From positions 434,001-498,000 of the forward strand of contig NZ_BLVO01000004.1 in the NCBI RefSeq assembly GCF_013340285.1: a DNA stretch of 64,000 nucleotides. Direction: 5' to 3'. The notes under the pieces were generated by a model. It did no database searches. It saw only the letters and a list, made by a program, of their open reading frames with translations, and was not told the DNA's origin. Origin of the DNA: Desulfovibrio subterraneus. Lineage in GTDB: Bacteria > Desulfobacterota > Desulfovibrionia > Desulfovibrionales > Desulfovibrionaceae. The stretch's first letter is position 1. Each line of letters begins with the position of its first letter. The position numbers were made by a program, and so were the translations under genes. Below are positions 63,666 through 64,000 of the stretch, piece by piece.

Positions 63666-63694
63666 TTGACAAAAAAAGGGTAAAAACCGACAAT
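63666..63694 (+). promoter_or_regulatory. Sigma70 promoter of the GlxA-type regulator
   Basis: TTGACA (63666-63671), a 17-bp A-rich spacer and GACAAT (63689-63694), four of six matches. Confidence 0.65.
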
Positions 63695-63712
63695 CCATTT
63701 CCGGAGGTTGTC

Positions 63713-64000
63713 ATGCACATTGCCCTGCTGGCTGTTGAAAATTGCCTGCACTCCTGCGTTACGGGTCTACGCGACATGTTCCTTGTGGCTGCCGCCAGAG
63801 GGGATGGCGCGGGCGGCACCTATCCCTTTACCGTGAGCATCCGTACCAGGGACGGCCAGCCCGTGCGTGCCTTCGGCAACATTCCTCTCATTCCGGACGG
63901 TGCCCTTGCCGCCCCCCATCTTGACCGGCCGGATGTGCTTATTCTGCCCGCCGTGCTTGATGATCTTGCCTCCCTCTGCGCCGATGCCCCGCTTCTTGAA
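63713..64000 (+). CDS. GlxA-type regulator, DJ-1/PfpI domain, partial
   Basis: The first 96 codons are present and the gene runs off the window. The start MHIALLAVENCLHSCVTGLRD and the later RPDVLILPAVLDD segment match the DJ-1/PfpI-like N-terminal domain of GlxA-family AraC regulators. The C-terminal AraC helix-turn-helix would lie outside the window, so the assignment is provisional. CGGAGG precedes the ATG. Confidence 0.75.
   Translation, partial: MHIALLAVENCLHSCVTGLRDMFLVAAARGDGAGGTYPFTVSIRTRDGQPVRAFGNIPLIPDGALAAPHLDRPDVLILPAVLDDLASLCADAPLLE

Larger units (their letters stand above)
63349..63712. other. Divergent intergenic region with degenerate repeats
   Basis: These 364 bases hold no convincing gene. 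They contain a five-unit degenerate tandem array (63469-63544) and the promoter of the downstream regulator. Confidence 0.65.

Noticed and set aside
1-64000. CRISPR array, tRNA, rRNA, insertion sequence or prophage
   Set aside because: No regularly spaced repeats, no cloverleaf found by eye, and no transposase or phage genes among the readable frames; a tRNA scan could not be run.

Overview
The window looks like chromosomal DNA of a Desulfovibrionaceae-type, sulfate-reducing deltaproteobacterium. This is inferred from gene content and style, not from a marker gene: a three-part NifU, several chemoreceptors, HD-GYP proteins, sigma54 activators, moderately high GC, good Shine-Dalgarno sites and compact Rho-independent terminators. 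No rRNA, tRNA, CRISPR array, phage or insertion sequence was seen.

Layout. 1-4.5 kb: universal stress protein, glycosyltransferase, purT and a FIST sensor. 4.7-21.9 kb: a complete Tad/Flp pilus locus. It starts with a sigma54 activator. A long leader then carries two matching palindromes and a sigma54 promoter directly before a 54-residue Flp pilin. The prepilin peptidase, CpaB, secretin, a small lipoprotein, CpaE, CpaF, TadB, TadC, a TPR/SPOR lipoprotein, three TadE/TadG-type proteins and a hybrid histidine kinase follow. 22-35.7 kb: a tiny winged-helix protein, a double-Cache chemoreceptor, an ABC-type binding protein, two TIGR0428x-type sugar enzymes, a Lon-like protease and a giant DUF748 protein. 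35.7-39.8 kb: cysE, cysK, nifS and nifU on the minus strand, linking cysteine synthesis to Fe-S assembly, with an IscR-like operator before nifU. 40-52.8 kb: signalling genes (two HD-GYP proteins, chemoreceptor, CheV, Hpt), an amino-acid ABC importer without its ATPase, a lytic transglycosylase and a YihY/BrkB membrane protein. 52.8-59 kb: DinB-like protein, two glycosyltransferases, tyrS, a YmdB-type phosphodiesterase and moeA. 59.2-60.4 kb: an SRPBCC protein with a MerR regulator behind a MerR-type promoter. 60.6-62.8 kb: a second sigma54 activator and a structured noncoding region. 62.8-64 kb: an isochorismatase-like hydrolase and the start of a GlxA-type regulator.

Most interesting system: at 60659-62757 a sigma54 activator with an apparently inactive receiver domain is followed by its own terminator, three TTGCA-N3-TGCAA palindromes, a near-consensus -24/-12 promoter and about 263 nt of strongly structured, apparently noncoding sequence ending in a terminator. 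The predicted RNA shows anti-Shine-Dalgarno motifs in a loop and a linker. The logic recalls the Vibrio LuxO/Qrr small-RNA switch. A 16-nt piece of this RNA recurs in the 3' UTR of the small winged-helix gene near 22.15 kb. The Tad locus repeats the same activator / palindrome / sigma54-promoter design with a pilin as target.
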